The notes under the pieces: generated by a model
Told to the model about the DNA's origin: nothing
The model's input: the letters and a program-made list of their open reading frames with translations, nothing else
The model's database searches: none
Shown here: in pieces, positions 33,445-43,722 of the stretch
How the letters are laid out: the number at the start of each line of letters is the position of its first letter
How positions within the stretch are numbered: the first letter of the stretch is position 1
Program-made: the position numbers and the translations under genes
From: Ustilaginoidea virens
Lineage: Eukaryota > Ascomycota > Sordariomycetes > Hypocreales > Clavicipitaceae
Direction: 5' to 3'
Assembly: GCF_000687475.1 (NCBI RefSeq)
Contig: NC_057316.1
Coordinates: forward strand, 1,426,001 to 1,490,000
Length of the DNA stretch: 64,000 nt

Positions 33445-34383
33445 CATCATGATTCTTTCTACAGCATGCGTAAGAATTGATGCTTGTGCGCCGTGCCGCA
33501 CATCGGAGCGTAGAAAGCTTTACTTGGCGACAGAGTGTTGGTTGATGCCCCAAGCTCTGTACCTCTTTCAGTGGCCCAGAAGCAGCAGTAGCAGCAAACA
33601 CAGCAAACACAGCTTAAGATTTGAAAATAACGGCTTATGTGTGATAATCGCACAAGACGCTACCCACCAGGTTTGCCAGCTCAGTGCGCCTACACCACCC
33701 GGCTGGCTTGGCATAACAGAGCGACGTGTACTACTTCGAAGAGCCTTGTCCGGTTCTCGACTGGCTCTCTCGTCTAAGTCCTTCTTCAGTTTTAATTCTC
33801 GCGTCCTAGTTCTTTTTTCTTCTGCTCCATATAAGGGTTTCTTTTTGACTCTGCGCCTTGGGGCTTACGTGGTATACAAAAAATTAGCAGAGGATGAAAT
33901 GAACTGTTTTATTTTCCGATCCTAGCAGCCACTTTGCCTGAACTGAACCTTGCCGCTCAGGAGCGTAGAAGCACCTCGTTGTGCGCAAGCTATGTATGCT
34001 TATACGTCAGCAACAAGTTTTTGTGGTCTGGCGTCTGTATCTAGATACCGACGGGAACGGGTGAGTGGTCACGTACGTGGTGGTGGATGAATATTCTCTG
34101 GCGCTGGGGGAGACAATAACACATGTCATGTAAATGGATTGCCCTGTTTATTTTCATGATCCGTCGTACAGCTTCCAGGTCCCCAAACCGCTAGTTCCTT
34201 GTTCTAATTCCGCTCGTGATGCATTCTGCATTTACGTTACCCTCAACGTAGTCCGTCCCTTTCTCGACTTGACCGACACACAAGCTGCGGTGTGGTTAAG
34301 TCCCCGCTGGGACTAGAAGGGCATATTATTTCAGTTGGATTTTTACCAGTGCCAATGTATTCCCCAAGTACACAGATTTTTCT
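33445..34383. other. Convergent intergenic region, no gene seen
   Basis: 940 bp between the stops of the RGG-tailed protein and MCM6. It includes CAG/CAA-rich and T-rich stretches around 33570-33850. No supported gene. Confidence 0.4.
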
Positions 34384-37300
34384 TCAAAATTCTTCGACAG
34401 CGCAGTTAGGGTGCAAAACGTATATGGCGTCTGCGGCACTAAACGTCGCGCTGCCGTCTAAGCCTTCGCCACGGAGTGCCATCAGAATATTGTCCTAGAG
34501 TATTTCAGTTAGCGTAGGAAGACATGCCGGGCTCTTAATTCAGATGCTTACTTTGACCATCTTTTTGAGGACCATGTTGGCTAGAGCCTTCTCTGCGTGA
34601 AAGTCTCCCTCGTCTTGCAACTCGGCCTCCTGCTGTTCCAAATACCAGTTGATCAAATCCTCACCATTGACACCATCACCGCTACCATTCTCGTCGTCGC
34701 TGACACGTTGCACAATCAAGTTAACCATTTTAATGTACTTGTCGTGTGTGATTGTCCGCCTCTTTTGGGCTGCATCACTTTCCCTCGGTGGCTGCGCGGA
34801 ATGCGAGGACACTTCTTCGTCAATGGCCATCGGGGTATTGTGTGAATGAATCCCTGAGGCGGCATCCGCGGCACGGTGCAAAGTTTCGCCATCTTCTTGC
34901 GTCTCGTCCTCATCCATCACCTCCACGTCATCATGCTCGACCGATATGATGCTCTGGCGCAGCAAATCATAAGCTTCGCAAACCATCTTCTCATCAATCT
35001 CTTCCACGCAATTTACCTTGGCTATCGCCTCGCTCAGTCGAATCATACTCTCCAGCTGACGTACGGTAATTCGATACGAATTCTTGCCCACGCCTCCTTG
35101 AACATCGTCAGCCCGCAGCTCCTGGTACTTCTTGACCAGGACTTCTTTTGCCTTGTTCGTAAATTGCGGACGAAACGTCCTTGCGAAGCGAATATATCGC
35201 TGGAGCTGCTCGGTACTAAATTCTGGCTCAACCGCTTCGTCACGGAGCTGGTGAATGCCCACTATGTGCTCGGCCAAGTGTCTGTCAATCTGCTCGTTAC
35301 ACTCGTCAAGAATGACGAAAAACAAGTCGAAGCGAGACATGATCGGAGCAGACATGTTGATGTTGGATCTCAACGTTGCCTTGCGGTTGTAGCGACCTCC
35401 CACGGGATTCGCTGCCGCGAGCACACTTGTTCTGGCGTTTAGTGTAGCTTGAATGCCAGCCTTGGAAATAGATATTGTCTGTTGCTCCATAGCTTCGTGA
35501 ATAGCAACTTGATCCCCTATATCCATCTTGTCAAACTCATCGATGGCACATATACCATTGTCTGCCAACATCAATGCGCCGGCCTCAATTGTGAACTCTC
35601 CCGTCTCTTCGTCCTTTACAACTGCTGCCGTGAGACCCGCCGCCGACGAGGCTTTTCCGCTTGTGTAGACGGCCCGGGGGGCGAAGGAGCACACATATTT
35701 CAGAAACTGGGATTTAGATGTCGAGGGATCGCCAACAATGCAGATGTTGATGTCGCCACGCAGCTGCATACCCTCGGGGGTCGTCTTATGTACGCCAGAC
35801 ATCAGCTGCAAGAGTATGCCTTTTTTTACCACCTCATGACCGTAGACCATGGGTGCCATGGACTGCACCATGCGAGCATAAATATGGTCACCATGAACCA
35901 TCGTTCGCAGGTCATCAATCTCTGAAGGGTTCATAGAGGCAAGCACAGCGGCTTGTGCTTCCTCAACTGACTCTGCTCCTTCTGCAGCGTTGCTCCTTGT
36001 GAGAGCATTGACCACATCAGACGCACTGCTTGCAACAGGTTGACCGGTAGAGGAAGTATCAGGCGCGACGAAACAAGCCAGAAAAGCTAGGCGATAAGTG
36101 AGATCGCGAACGCCGAGGGCTTTTAAACCAGTCACACCACTTCCCCCAGCGTCCGCGCCACGGGATGCTCCTCGATCGTCACGGATCGCCGTAGGTCGTA
36201 GGCCAGGCAGGCCCAGCTGACTCACGTCGGGGACGACAATGAGAGCACCGGAGAATATGCATTTCTCACCCGCTTTTGCTCTGTCTACGATTTCACCACG
36301 GAGAATAACATCGAGAGTTCTTGGCATGCTGCCAGTGGGAATCTCGGAGCTGTTTTCTTGAATTCGAACCTTCTGCCAATCGACGAAGGTGCTGTGCCGA
36401 ATGTCTAGCTGCCATGCGACCCGGTTTAAGCAGGTTCTGTTCGGACATTGGGTTGGCTCTGTGTACCGAAAAGTTTGTTCAACGTTTGGTACAATGGCTC
36501 TGCATGCCTCGCACACAAAAGTGGCCGATGACAACTCTGGTCGTACCTCCGATGTACGCGTTACCGTTCCTGAAATGGACAGTAGCTGGCCAATGTTGGC
36601 TGCTCTCAAGCTTCGAACCCGAGAGACTAAAGGAAGGTTGTAGAAAGCTATTGAAAATAGTTTGTCCGTTTGCTGATGCTCATTTTTTCGGTGAGAGGGG
36701 TCACTCTGACTGCCAGATCCTAGCTGACTGGCTGCTGAGGTAGACAGTGCACTCGATGCTGTTGGCTGGCGATGTTCGCGAAAGTATTGCGGCTCGTATT
36801 TGGCGATCATGTTATGCAGTGCTGCAGTGAGGAAGGGCAGAAATCGGTAGTACTGCCGCATAACGCCGTCCGCGAGGCTGCCATTCTCCCACAAAGCGAG
36901 GTGCTTGAAGTCCACATAGAATGTTGACAACTGCAGGTTTTTCATGGCTCTAATCTGAGCAACATAGTATTTGTCAGTAGTAACAGCGCTGGATGTTGGC
37001 GCTCCAGACGAGCTAACATCCTCGGTGAAGCTGTTGAAGTGAACGAATGTTAGCTAATTTTCCGGGTGATGGACAAGTCGATCAAAGTCTTGCGAGTATA
37101 AAGGATTACGAACCTCTCAATAAAAGCTTCAAAATGTTCCTGAACAAGGAGTCCAATACGATCTTCAACGCGAGGGATATTGGCAGCGTCGGGTATACGT
37201 GAGCTTCGAGGGACTTGATCGTCAGCAAACCCATCGGCCTCATCTTCGCTGGCCGCACCAAGGTTTTCGGAGGGCGGTCCTCGTGGTCGCGCCGAAGAAG

Positions 37301-37385
37301 AGGAAAAGTTAACTTGTCGTCTTTGAGCGGCAGCCAGCGAGGGCGCATCCGACATCATGTAGCCAGCATCGCTAGAAGGCGTCAT
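34384..37385 (-). CDS. MCM6: DNA replication licensing factor MCM6
   Basis: Subunit of the Mcm2-7 replicative helicase. Exons 37114-37385, 34552-37030 and 34384-34494 join in phase to 953 aa. The N-terminus has the MSDAPSLA motif common in fungal Mcm6. The conserved core starts at DKYYVAQIRAMKNLQLSTFY. RSLRAANIGQLLSISGTVTR and the C-x2-C zinc-finger (CEAC, later CPNRTC) follow. The AAA domain has Walker A GDPSTSKSQ (about 522), Walker B CAIDEFDKM and the SRFD arginine finger. The last exon supplies DNILMALRGEGLDG and a YVLHPNCAVEEF end typical of Mcm6. A possible MCB box lies 191 bp upstream of the ATG. Confidence 0.95.
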
Positions 37386-38229
37386 GCTGATCTACCAGGG
37401 TTGGCGAGTTATGCCGTGGCTGCTTGTACAGTGGCGTTACCGGAACTAATACGTCGCGTGTCGAGCTGGGTTTCCAGGAGATCCAATGTGCACAAGAATT
37501 GACAGGCAAGACAAGTTGCACTTGCAAGGACTGACGTCTTTGTTTCCAATTCCTCGTGCTCCAACACGTCTGCAGACGCGTATGAAATTGACCAATTGCA
37601 AGAAGTGGGGCTTTTCGTGTCGCGACTTTAAATGACCAGAGTAACGAATAACGCTGTACGGGGCCTGCGGCTGCTAAATATAGAGAACCCCGCCTCTTGT
37701 ACTCCGACTTAGCAGTCATCAAGTTATTTCTTCCTTCGATGTATAATCTTAGCTTAAAATATGCGGAAGATGAATCTTCTTTTTTAAACCTCGATGGGAT
37801 TTGTCTTATTTGGGAAGGGATTTTTCAATTTACTTGTTTTTTTTTTCCTCTAACAATGCGTTACCGCTTACGTGATGGCACGACTTCAAGAGCAGATGAA
37901 TAGCTGTTCTGCGTAGCAGTTCTGTTGCGTAGGGGGGTTACTTCTATCTGATCAGAGCATATATCCTTGAAAAAAAAACTTCAAATAGCTGGGAATCTCG
38001 TGCTATGCCATGGTTATTATAGGTGTTGCTACTGACAGTATTTTTATTGCGTGCATGCTAACCTAAAACAGTGTGAATTCTCTCTATATAATAGTTTACT
38101 CAAGAGAAGGGTCAGTCGAGTGTTGCGTGGGTGTTGATTGATGGTGATGCAATGGTTTTTGACTACCCCACCTGAGCAAACATGATCGATCCCCTTACCT
38201 CGTTCTGTGTTTAACACTTGTATGATTTT
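37386..38229. other. Intergenic region: MCM6 promoter and KEI1 3' side
   Basis: 844 bp between tandem minus-strand genes. Contains one ACGCGT at 37576-37581. No additional gene seen. Confidence 0.4.
37576..37581. promoter_or_regulatory. Candidate MCB element (ACGCGT) upstream of MCM6
   Basis: ACGCGT is the MluI cell-cycle box bound by MBF (Mbp1/Swi6) in yeasts at G1/S genes, including replication genes. It sits 191 bp upstream of the MCM6 start. The hexamer also occurs by chance elsewhere in the window, so this is suggestive only. Confidence 0.4.
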
Positions 38230-39063
38230 CTAATCTTGCCCCGACAGCGCTCCGCTGCAAGTCGACTTCCTTTGTACGTTCCCTTCCCAGTCTTCCGAAC
38301 CAGGAATATCCATCCAGTAGCCTCTCCCAAATGAAACCATTAATCGACCAAGTCGGCCCCTCCGCCCTTCGCCGTCTGGAAGGTCAATCGCAAAAGGCCC
38401 CTCGCTTTCATCTACACCTGGTCCCTCTAAAATCATCAGTTGCATATACTTCTGCAGGACTTGACGAGCGAATCCCATCACAATAGCAGTAAAATACACC
38501 CTAATGAGCGTGAGCCCAATGATCAAAAGCATGCTAGTGGCGGTTTCCTGAGGCACCACTTCGCCATGGACTGCGGTTTCGCGGCGTAGACCCTCAAAGC
38601 CCCCGACGACGATAGCCGTTAATGGAACCGCATTCGATTTGGCGCCTTCGCTGGTGGTGCTGGCAAAATACCAATCGAGCCCGAAGGCAGCCGTGTACGC
38701 TCCATTCAAAATCGTATCGAGACAATATAGCCACGCCAGAGCCAGGCATTCGAACGTGCTCTGTCTTCGGATGTGGGGGATCAGGTACACAAGCAGGCCA
38801 AGAACACTGATGGAGTATATATAAGTCGAGAGTTGGAGAAGAGACAGCTGATACCCAGTGAGGATCGCCAGAAGACCGTAGACGCCTGTGACTTTGTTGA
38901 ACACCAGAGCCAGTGAGATGAGTTCTGTTCCAGTTTGGAGGCCCACCAAGCCGAAGAGACTCTACCAGATATCGTCAATGTCGGGACTAAACTTAGGGTA
39001 CGCTCCAAATGAACCTACCTGTGGTCGCGGCGCCCTGAGATATAATCTCGTAAACTTGGACAT
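38230..39063 (-). CDS. KEI1: Inositolphosphorylceramide synthase regulatory subunit KEI1
   Basis: Golgi membrane partner of Aur1, which transfers phosphoinositol to ceramide; fungal-specific and essential in yeast. Two exons (39019-39063, 38230-38961; 57-nt intron) give 258 aa, beginning MSKFTRLYLRAPRPQ then SLFGLVGLQTGTELISL. Four hydrophobic segments are visible: around LISLALVFNKVTGVYGLLA, YIYSISVLGLLVYL, LALAWLYCLDTILN and SMLLIIGLTLIRVYFTAIVM. Between the third and fourth is a soluble loop. GFARQVLQKYMQL is typical. The C-terminal tail is acidic and then basic. It is divergent from the GH125 gene. Confidence 0.88.
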
Positions 39064-39539
39064 TTTCCCACTTTCGAACAGTGAAAGTACCTGCTCTATA
39101 AGAAATAACAGAAAACGCGCCAAGAAGAGGTGTTAAAAGTATCTAAAGTTTGCGAGGGAAGTAACGTAACTGCAACATCTCTATCCCAGATTGGCTACGG
39201 AGTACATCCTGTCAAGGGGGCTGAAGGCTCAATTCCCCAAGCATCATGCATATTAGGCGCTAGAGTTACAGACGTGTCACGTGATTTCCTTTATCTAACG
39301 CTTTCGCAGTGCTGCGCCAACTGAAAGTACTGTACCTTCGTGCGCCACACCCATTTTCGGCGGTATGAAACCGCTCTCCACCTTATATAATGCTTCGAAC
39401 GTCTCCGACCACAGCGGGAATAAATGGAGGACAGGTTTCAGGTACATAAACAAAACGTACCTGAAATCTTTGATTGCTTACATGCAGACTAAGCAATCAC
39501 TTCTCGTTAAATAGATCGAATATTGACTTCTTCTACAGT
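39064..39539. promoter_or_regulatory. Divergent promoter region KEI1 / GH125
   Basis: 476 bp between divergent starts, with a TATATAA box nearer the GH125 gene and one TACGGAGTAC motif near 39198. Confidence 0.4.
39384..39390 (+). promoter_or_regulatory. Candidate TATA box of the GH125 gene
   Basis: TATATAA, 150 bp upstream of the ATG at 39540. Position and sequence fit a fungal TATA box; the transcription start is not known. Confidence 0.4.
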
Positions 39540-41283
39540 ATGGTGGTCTTGTCCTGGTTTTGCATGTTACTCGGCGGAGCCATACTTCCAGTATCGGCAA
39601 ATGATGAGCCGCAATTGCCACTATACAACATACCCGATGCTTGTCCTGACTATGCCTCCTATGCTTCATACCCTCAGTGAGTGAGACCGATCTTTTGGAC
39701 GCCTACATGCAGTATGGATGATTGATTACGGTAACAGCGAACCCCTGAGTTCCGGACCTTTGTCATTGCCCTTCCAGAGACCCGTCAAACGTTGTCGGAC
39801 ATTCAACTCTGTTGAAATTGAAAGAGTCATCAAAGATGTTACTTCACGGATGCAGGATCCAGATTTGGCACGTCTTTTCGAGAATGCGTTCCCGTCAACA
39901 ACTGATACTACCGTAAGGTTTCACACCAAAGGCAGAGATACTGCCTTCATGGGCGTTGACGGATCTGAGGATGTTATGGATGACGCTTGGCAAGGGACCC
40001 ATTCATTTATCATCACGGGAGACATCGTCGCGGAATGGCTGCGCGATTCGACGAATCAATTGCGCCCGTACCAAGCACTGGCGAAGTATGATCATGCCAT
40101 ATTCGACCTAATCCTCGGCGCTATCAACACGCAGGCGGAGTATGTTATCGAATCGCCGTATTGCAACGCTTTCCAACCACCCCCAATATCCGACCTTCCC
40201 GTCACCAGCAACGGCCAGGATGATTTGGTTCATCCTGTCTATGAGCCAAGTGCGGTATTCGAGTGCAAGTACGAGCTTGATTCACTGGCTCATTTTTTAG
40301 CGCTCGCAAATGACTTCTACGACCACACGGAGTCGACGGAATTTCTGAACGATCGATGGTTTCTTGCTGTGAACAGGGTGCTGGAAGTATTGGAACAGCA
40401 GTCAAAGTCGACCTTTGACCCAGAGACCCACGAGCTTCTGAGAAATGAATATACGTTTCAGAGGCAGACGAACATTGGAACAGAGACACTTAACCTGCAA
40501 GGAAATGGAAACCCCTTGAACAGCGGTACTGGACTCGTTCGGTCCGCCTTCAGGCCGAGCGATGACGCCACCATCCTGGGTTTTCTAATTCCTGCCAATG
40601 CCATGATGTCGGTGGAGTTGCAACGAAGTGCGAGAATTCTAAAAGCTGCCAAGAAGAATTCCTTGTCAGATGAACTGGACGGTTGGGGCAAAGCTATACG
40701 CTCAGCAGTTTTGGAGCATGGAGTCATCAAGCACAAAACATACGGCGAAGTTTTTGCCTACGAGGTCGATGGGTACGGCTCCTCGATTCTCATGGATGAT
40801 GCAAACTATCCTTCACTTCTAGCTTTGCCTCTTATGGGCTTTTGCAACACGAGCGACACTATTTACCAGAATACAAGGAAGATGATACTGGATAGCTCTG
40901 GCAATCCTTATTACCTTAGAGGCAAATACTTTGAGGGAATAGGAGGTAAGACTTCTTATTGTTGTACCTTTTCCTCATCTACTGAGCTGACGCGGTTGTT
41001 GCAAGGTCCACACATCGGCCTGCGAAATGCATGGCCCATGAGCCTGCTTATTCAAGCCCAAACATCGGACGACGACGGAGAAATCAAGGACTGTCTCAAA
41101 ATGGTCCTCAGATCCTCGAAACTAGGTCTCATACACGAAAGTGTGAACGTGAATTATATCCGACAGTACACCCGAAGTTGGTTTGCTTGGGCCAACGGCG
41201 TACTCGCAACTACCGTATTAGATCTGGCAAAGAGGAAACCCCATCTTATCTTTAAACCAGGGACGTCCGCATATGAGCCGTAG
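39540..41283 (+). CDS. Secreted GH125 exo-alpha-1,6-mannosidase
   Basis: Glycoside hydrolase family 125 (formerly DUF1237), which removes alpha-1,6-linked mannose from the non-reducing end. Exons 39540-39676, 39738-40945 and 41006-41283 join in phase to 540 aa. The second intron is in frame, so the raw reading would add 20 residues. Residues 1-20 form a signal peptide (LSWFCMLLGGAILPVSA). Domain motifs: KRCRTFNSVEIE, FVxITGD-like SFIITGDIVAEWLRDSTNQL with the catalytic-region Asp, FRPSDDATILGFLIPANAM, DDANYPSLLALPLMGF and the IHESVN segment with the candidate catalytic Glu. The end TRSWFAWANGVLATTVLDL is characteristic. It probably trims fungal mannoproteins or host N-glycans; the natural substrate is unknown. 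Confidence 0.9.
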
Positions 41284-41818
41284 GGGTATGGGTTTCTGCC
41301 GTAGTATTCCGAATGCTAATCAGGAGTCGAAGCAACCCGCGATAACACCCAAGTGACCCGCCTCGAGCAAGGCGGCGGCTGTGGACTGCTATTGCTTCTT
41401 TCTACTTCCAATAATTTCGCGATATGGTTGGCAAAGAAGCAGCTATTATAGTAAATACGCACCTGATGTTAATACCCGGTATTTATGTACTTTTTTCTTG
41501 ATCGCTGCAAACTGCAGGAAGTGCAATATGGAGTTCTCTGTTTCTTCTTTTTCCTTTTTTTGGACACCTTTTGACTGTGATAATACTACCGGGTGCGAGA
41601 AGCCCGACTGCGCAGTATAGCTGTGGGTGGGGCGTAGCACGAAGGAGCCAGGCGAAACTGCCAAACTGGGCTGCCGCTGCTAGGTTGTTTCAGGGACGCG
41701 ACGGTCAAACAACGTGACGACGCGTGTCGCGCCCAGACAGGGTGTGCTTGAGTTGGTAGCACCTTTGTCTTCAATTATAAGCACTCGGCCGAATATAGTG
41801 AACTGAACTCAGCAAACT
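41284..41818. other. Intergenic region with a candidate MCB box
   Basis: 535 bp upstream of the RNase H2C gene, with a CT-rich patch at 41541-41575 and one ACGCGT at 41720-41725. No gene seen. Confidence 0.4.
41720..41725. promoter_or_regulatory. Candidate MCB element (ACGCGT) upstream of RNase H2C
   Basis: ACGCGT 94 bp upstream of the ATG at 41819, embedded in GACGACGCGTGTCGCG. Suits G1/S control of a replication-coupled repair gene, as for MCM6, but a six-base match proves little. Confidence 0.35.
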
Positions 41819-42388
41819 ATGCCTGCACGCGAGATACTATTCAAGATTCCTGAGAAATGCCACATTTCTACACCAAATCTGCTACCCTGTCACATCCACC
41901 ACGATGGAATGGTTGATCCCGTGGAAGGGTTATGGAAGCCTCATGCAACTTCAGGTAATACGGCACCTTTAAGAAGACGCGCGTTGTACCCCTGGGATCC
42001 GTACTGAATTCAATAGACGGGCCCAAAGTCACATATTTGCGAGGCAGGAAATTGATTGGCAAAGAGCTTCCATTGCCGGATCAATACACTGGTGTCTTGG
42101 TGCGAAGCGAACCAGCAGCAACGTCGAGCAATGATACCATATCGACACCGAATCGAGAAAAAAGCGCCACTGGAGTCGAGTTCCCCTCAGATGAAGCCGT
42201 GGTTTTTCACCTAGGATCCAAATTCAACAAAATCTGTATCTGGACGCACGGAGCGTCAGCCAGCGACACGGCTGACCCATACGCTAAATGCATAGAAGAA
42301 TGGCTTCACACGGCTTCGCAGGTGCGTTGTGGTTACGAATTGCGCGTGGCAATTTACTGACCACGATTGTCAGATTCACGCGCATTAG
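41819..42388 (+). CDS. Ribonuclease H2 subunit C (RNH203-like)
   Basis: Non-catalytic subunit of the heterotrimeric enzyme that removes ribonucleotides from DNA. Exons 41819-41954, 42017-42321 and 42374-42388 join in phase to 151 aa. The family hallmark LLPCHIHHDGMVDP is in exon 1, followed by VTYLRGRKLIGKELPLPDQY (the conserved FRGR block) and the C-terminal CIWTHGASASDTADPY and EEWLHTASQ. The last exon is only 15 nt and encodes IHAH plus the stop. It is supported by good splice signals (CAG/GTGCGT, GTCAG/ATT), but such a short exon is less certain; without it the frame would read on through the intron for 12 more residues. Small divergent family, recognised by the HHDG block. Confidence 0.78.
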
Positions 42389-42591
42389 CTGTTTTAGTCG
42401 GGTTCAAGATTTGTCCACAACATTGCATGACGCATGTATAACCTCGTGCTCAGCAATTCTACCACGCTCCGATTTCAATACTGTTTCTGGCGTACAGAGG
42501 CGGACGCATTACGAGGAAAGGGTGGTTGACTCCAATGCAGAGCTTAAGCTATGCGTAAGCTTTGCCCCCAAAGACATGGAAGGAATATTGC

Positions 42592-42801
42592 CTACACTTC
42601 TACCACTACGGAAATCTCATCATCTCTTGATATGTTCCGCGCCAAGTCATTTTCCTTGCTGAAATCGAGAATGAAGGCATCCTCTTGAAACAAGCCCATT
42701 CTTGCTGCATTGAGTGAATATCCAAACAGGCGGAAGTCAAGAAACGTTGTATTTGCCTTGACTAGTTCTCTGAATTGAGTCGGTCGTCGTCGGCGTTCCA
42801 T
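42592..42801 (-). pseudogene. Orphan open frame, possible gene remnant
   Basis: 69 codons from an ATG (MERRRRPTQF) to a stop (ISVVVEV). The composition looks protein-like, with FLDFRLFGYSLNAARM and LFQEDAFILDFSKEN, but I recognise no family. I found no convincing additional exon on either side. It may be a fragment of a lost gene, a small orphan gene or chance. Confidence 0.2.
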
Positions 42802-43529
42802 TTGATGCCTTCAGATTGCTGCATTGAACAAGCCGATGGCAATGTTCTTTGTATTTGTAACATCATCCATGATCTGTAGCGGTATAATCGGAATAAGGTC
42901 TACAAAGCCTGTGGCAACGAACAGGTGGCAGACAACGACATGCCTTCCACGTCAATACGTACCTATGTGTGCTGTTGTCCATGCGTAAACCTCCGAGTGA
43001 ACCAGAGCCACAAGACGAAATGAAAATGATAGTCTTCCGATTGTGTAAGGCACCTTCAGAAGGACCTCGCTGGGCACAAAACCATCCTTTTCGTACGCAT
43101 GTCGGGCCTGGCCAAGAGAAATGCTAACAGTCTTGATTGGTCATCTTCGTGAACGCACGTTGCTGCCGCACAATTTAATACCTTCATGAGCGGGCATCGG
43201 ACATCGGTCTGTCGGGGGTGGGGGGGGCGCGGAAGTCGCTGGCTGGTCCCAGCAAGCAGACAGGGGTATCCGCCCAACTCCTGCTCGACTACGACCCCTG
43301 CCTACTTGAGTAGCCTTTGCAAGTCAGACGAAAGAAATTTGTAATGTGCGATCTCGCCATCGCCCCCAGCATTGGCCTGACTGCGCTAGTGATCACGCAA
43401 TTCTGGGAAAAATGACCCCGCCGGTCCCTGCGAATGCAGTTAAGCTGCACCGTGGGTCTGTCCCGACCCCACTGTCCGGTCGGACCAACAGTACTCCGTA
43501 CATCGTTTGCAGCGTTACGTCCACATGCT

Positions 43530-43535
43530 CACGTG
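43530..43535. promoter_or_regulatory. CACGTG E-box upstream of the sulfite reductase gene
   Basis: CACGTG, the Cbf1 site found at yeast MET promoters, lies 193 bp upstream of the ATG at 43723 in the context ATGCTCACGTGTACATG. Regulation of this gene by a Cbf1-like factor is inferred. Confidence 0.35.
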
Positions 43536-43722
43536 TACATGTACTTGGTATAGCGGGGTGCCGGGCCTGGACATACCCCTACCCTTGCTTGTACTCCGGA
43601 AGTAGCATGCAGTGTGCTTGCTGGCCTTGACGAGAACAATCTGCTCTCTCTGAAGTCTACAGTCGAACATTACCTATATGACTGAAGCTCTTTAATTCCT
43701 CCCCGCCCGATTTCGAGTCAAT

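Larger units (their letters stand above)
42389..43722. other. Intergenic region upstream of the sulfite reductase gene
   Basis: 1.3 kb. It holds an orphan 69-codon frame on the minus strand (42592-42801), a G-rich tract at 43214-43227, a TACTCCGTA motif near 43494 and a CACGTG site at 43530. No complete gene is recognised. Confidence 0.4.
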
